Part shown: piece by piece, positions 14,426 to 14,582 of the stretch | Layout of the letters: the number at the start of each line of letters is the position of its first letter | Position numbering within the stretch: the stretch's first letter is position 1 | Origin: Candidatus Dormiibacter sp. | Lineage (GTDB): Bacteria; Chloroflexota; Dormibacteria; UBA8260 | Length of the DNA stretch: 14,582 nt | Assembly (NCBI GenBank): GCA_025450495.1 | Contig: JANWHI010000007.1 | Span: forward strand, 1-14,582 | Direction of reading: 5' to 3' | Program-made: the position numbers and the translations under genes | The notes under the pieces: model-generated | Seen by the model: only the letters and a program-made list of their open reading frames with translations | What the model was told of the DNA's origin: nothing | Databases searched by the model: none

Positions 14426-14467
14426 ATGACCACGCCTGCCCGGACGCTGGTGGTCCGCCGCCGGTGA
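14426..14467 (+). CDS. Putative 13-residue leader ORF overlapping the NeuB-family start
   Basis: ATG at 14426 opens MTTPARTLVVRRR and stops at TGA (14465-14467), which overlaps the GTG start of the next gene as GTGA. It starts 9 bases after a TAAGAT element and has no Shine-Dalgarno. It may be a leaderless start that brings ribosomes to the NeuB start by termination-reinitiation. The peptide resembles nothing I recognise, and an ORF this short can arise by chance. Confidence 0.3.
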   Translation: MTTPARTLVVRRR

Positions 14468-14582
14468 GTGCGCGCGTCTACGGCAACGCGGAGTTCCGCA
14501 TCGGCGACCGCCCAGTCGGTCCGGGACACCCCTGCTATGTGATCGCCGAGGCCGGCTCGAATCACAACCGCGACCTCCCCAC
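14464..14582 (+). CDS. NeuB-family nonulosonic acid synthase (sialic/legionaminic/pseudaminic acid synthase), N-terminal fragment
   Basis: Only the first 39 codons are present; the gene continues past the right edge. The family signature is clear: FRIGDRPVGPGHPCYVIAEA followed by GSNHNRDLP, matching the N-terminal beta strand and AE(I/A)GSNHNG motif of NeuB/NeuB-like synthases. These condense phosphoenolpyruvate with an N-acylated hexosamine to form a nine-carbon keto acid. Which of NeuB, LegI or PseI it is cannot be told from this part. The GTG start is chosen because it is the only in-frame start before the motif and overlaps the preceding mini-ORF stop. It indicates that the polysaccharide locus makes a nonulosonic acid. 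Confidence 0.82.
   Translation, partial: MSARVYGNAEFRIGDRPVGPGHPCYVIAEAGSNHNRDLP

Overview
The window comes from a very GC-rich bacterial chromosome with tightly packed genes, GTG/TTG starts, 4-base stop/start overlaps and almost no ribosome-binding sites. It looks like an actinobacterial or Chloroflexota/Dormibacterota-type lineage. That placement is inferred from composition, gene content and start-site style; there is no rRNA or other marker to fix it. No tRNA, rRNA, CRISPR array, insertion sequence or phage gene was seen.

Layout. (1) Positions 1-1543, minus strand: propionate/methylmalonyl-CoA metabolism. Methylmalonyl-CoA epimerase overlaps the start of the methylmalonyl-CoA mutase large subunit, which runs off the left edge. 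(2) 1642-2871, plus strand: a GT87 (DUF2029-type) membrane mannosyltransferase-like protein, divergent from the epimerase. (3) 2876-9701, minus strand: a four-gene surface-polysaccharide block. In transcription order it holds a nucleotide-sugar epimerase/dehydratase (SDR), a polyprenyl-phosphate sugar-1-phosphate transferase that would start a lipid-linked glycan, and two tandem, clearly homologous ~715-residue polytopic proteins of the GT-C type. (4) 9758-14582, plus strand: an ExoA-like GT2 glycosyltransferase, a SAM methyltransferase, a KpsC/KpsS-like GT-B protein with a four-cysteine motif, a FemAB/GNAT acyltransferase, and the first 39 codons of a NeuB-family nonulosonic acid synthase.

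How they fit together (inference). The SDR makes or modifies an NDP-sugar, and the sugar-1-phosphate transferase loads the first sugar on undecaprenyl phosphate. The GT2 and GT-B proteins extend the chain. The methyl- and acyltransferases decorate it. The membrane GT-C and GT87 proteins would use polyprenyl-linked donors on the outer face of the membrane. NeuB at the right edge suggests a sialic-, legionaminic- or pseudaminic-like sugar.

The most striking non-coding signal is a TAnnnT element 6-9 bases before the start codon of six transcription-unit-heading ORFs (five genes, plus a 13-codon mini-ORF overlapping NeuB). None of them has a Shine-Dalgarno sequence. Genes with overlapping starts inside operons lack the element. 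This points to leaderless transcription. The exception is the downstream GT-C paralogue, which has a ~100-base leader with its own candidate promoter, a hairpin and a strong Shine-Dalgarno before a TTG start.
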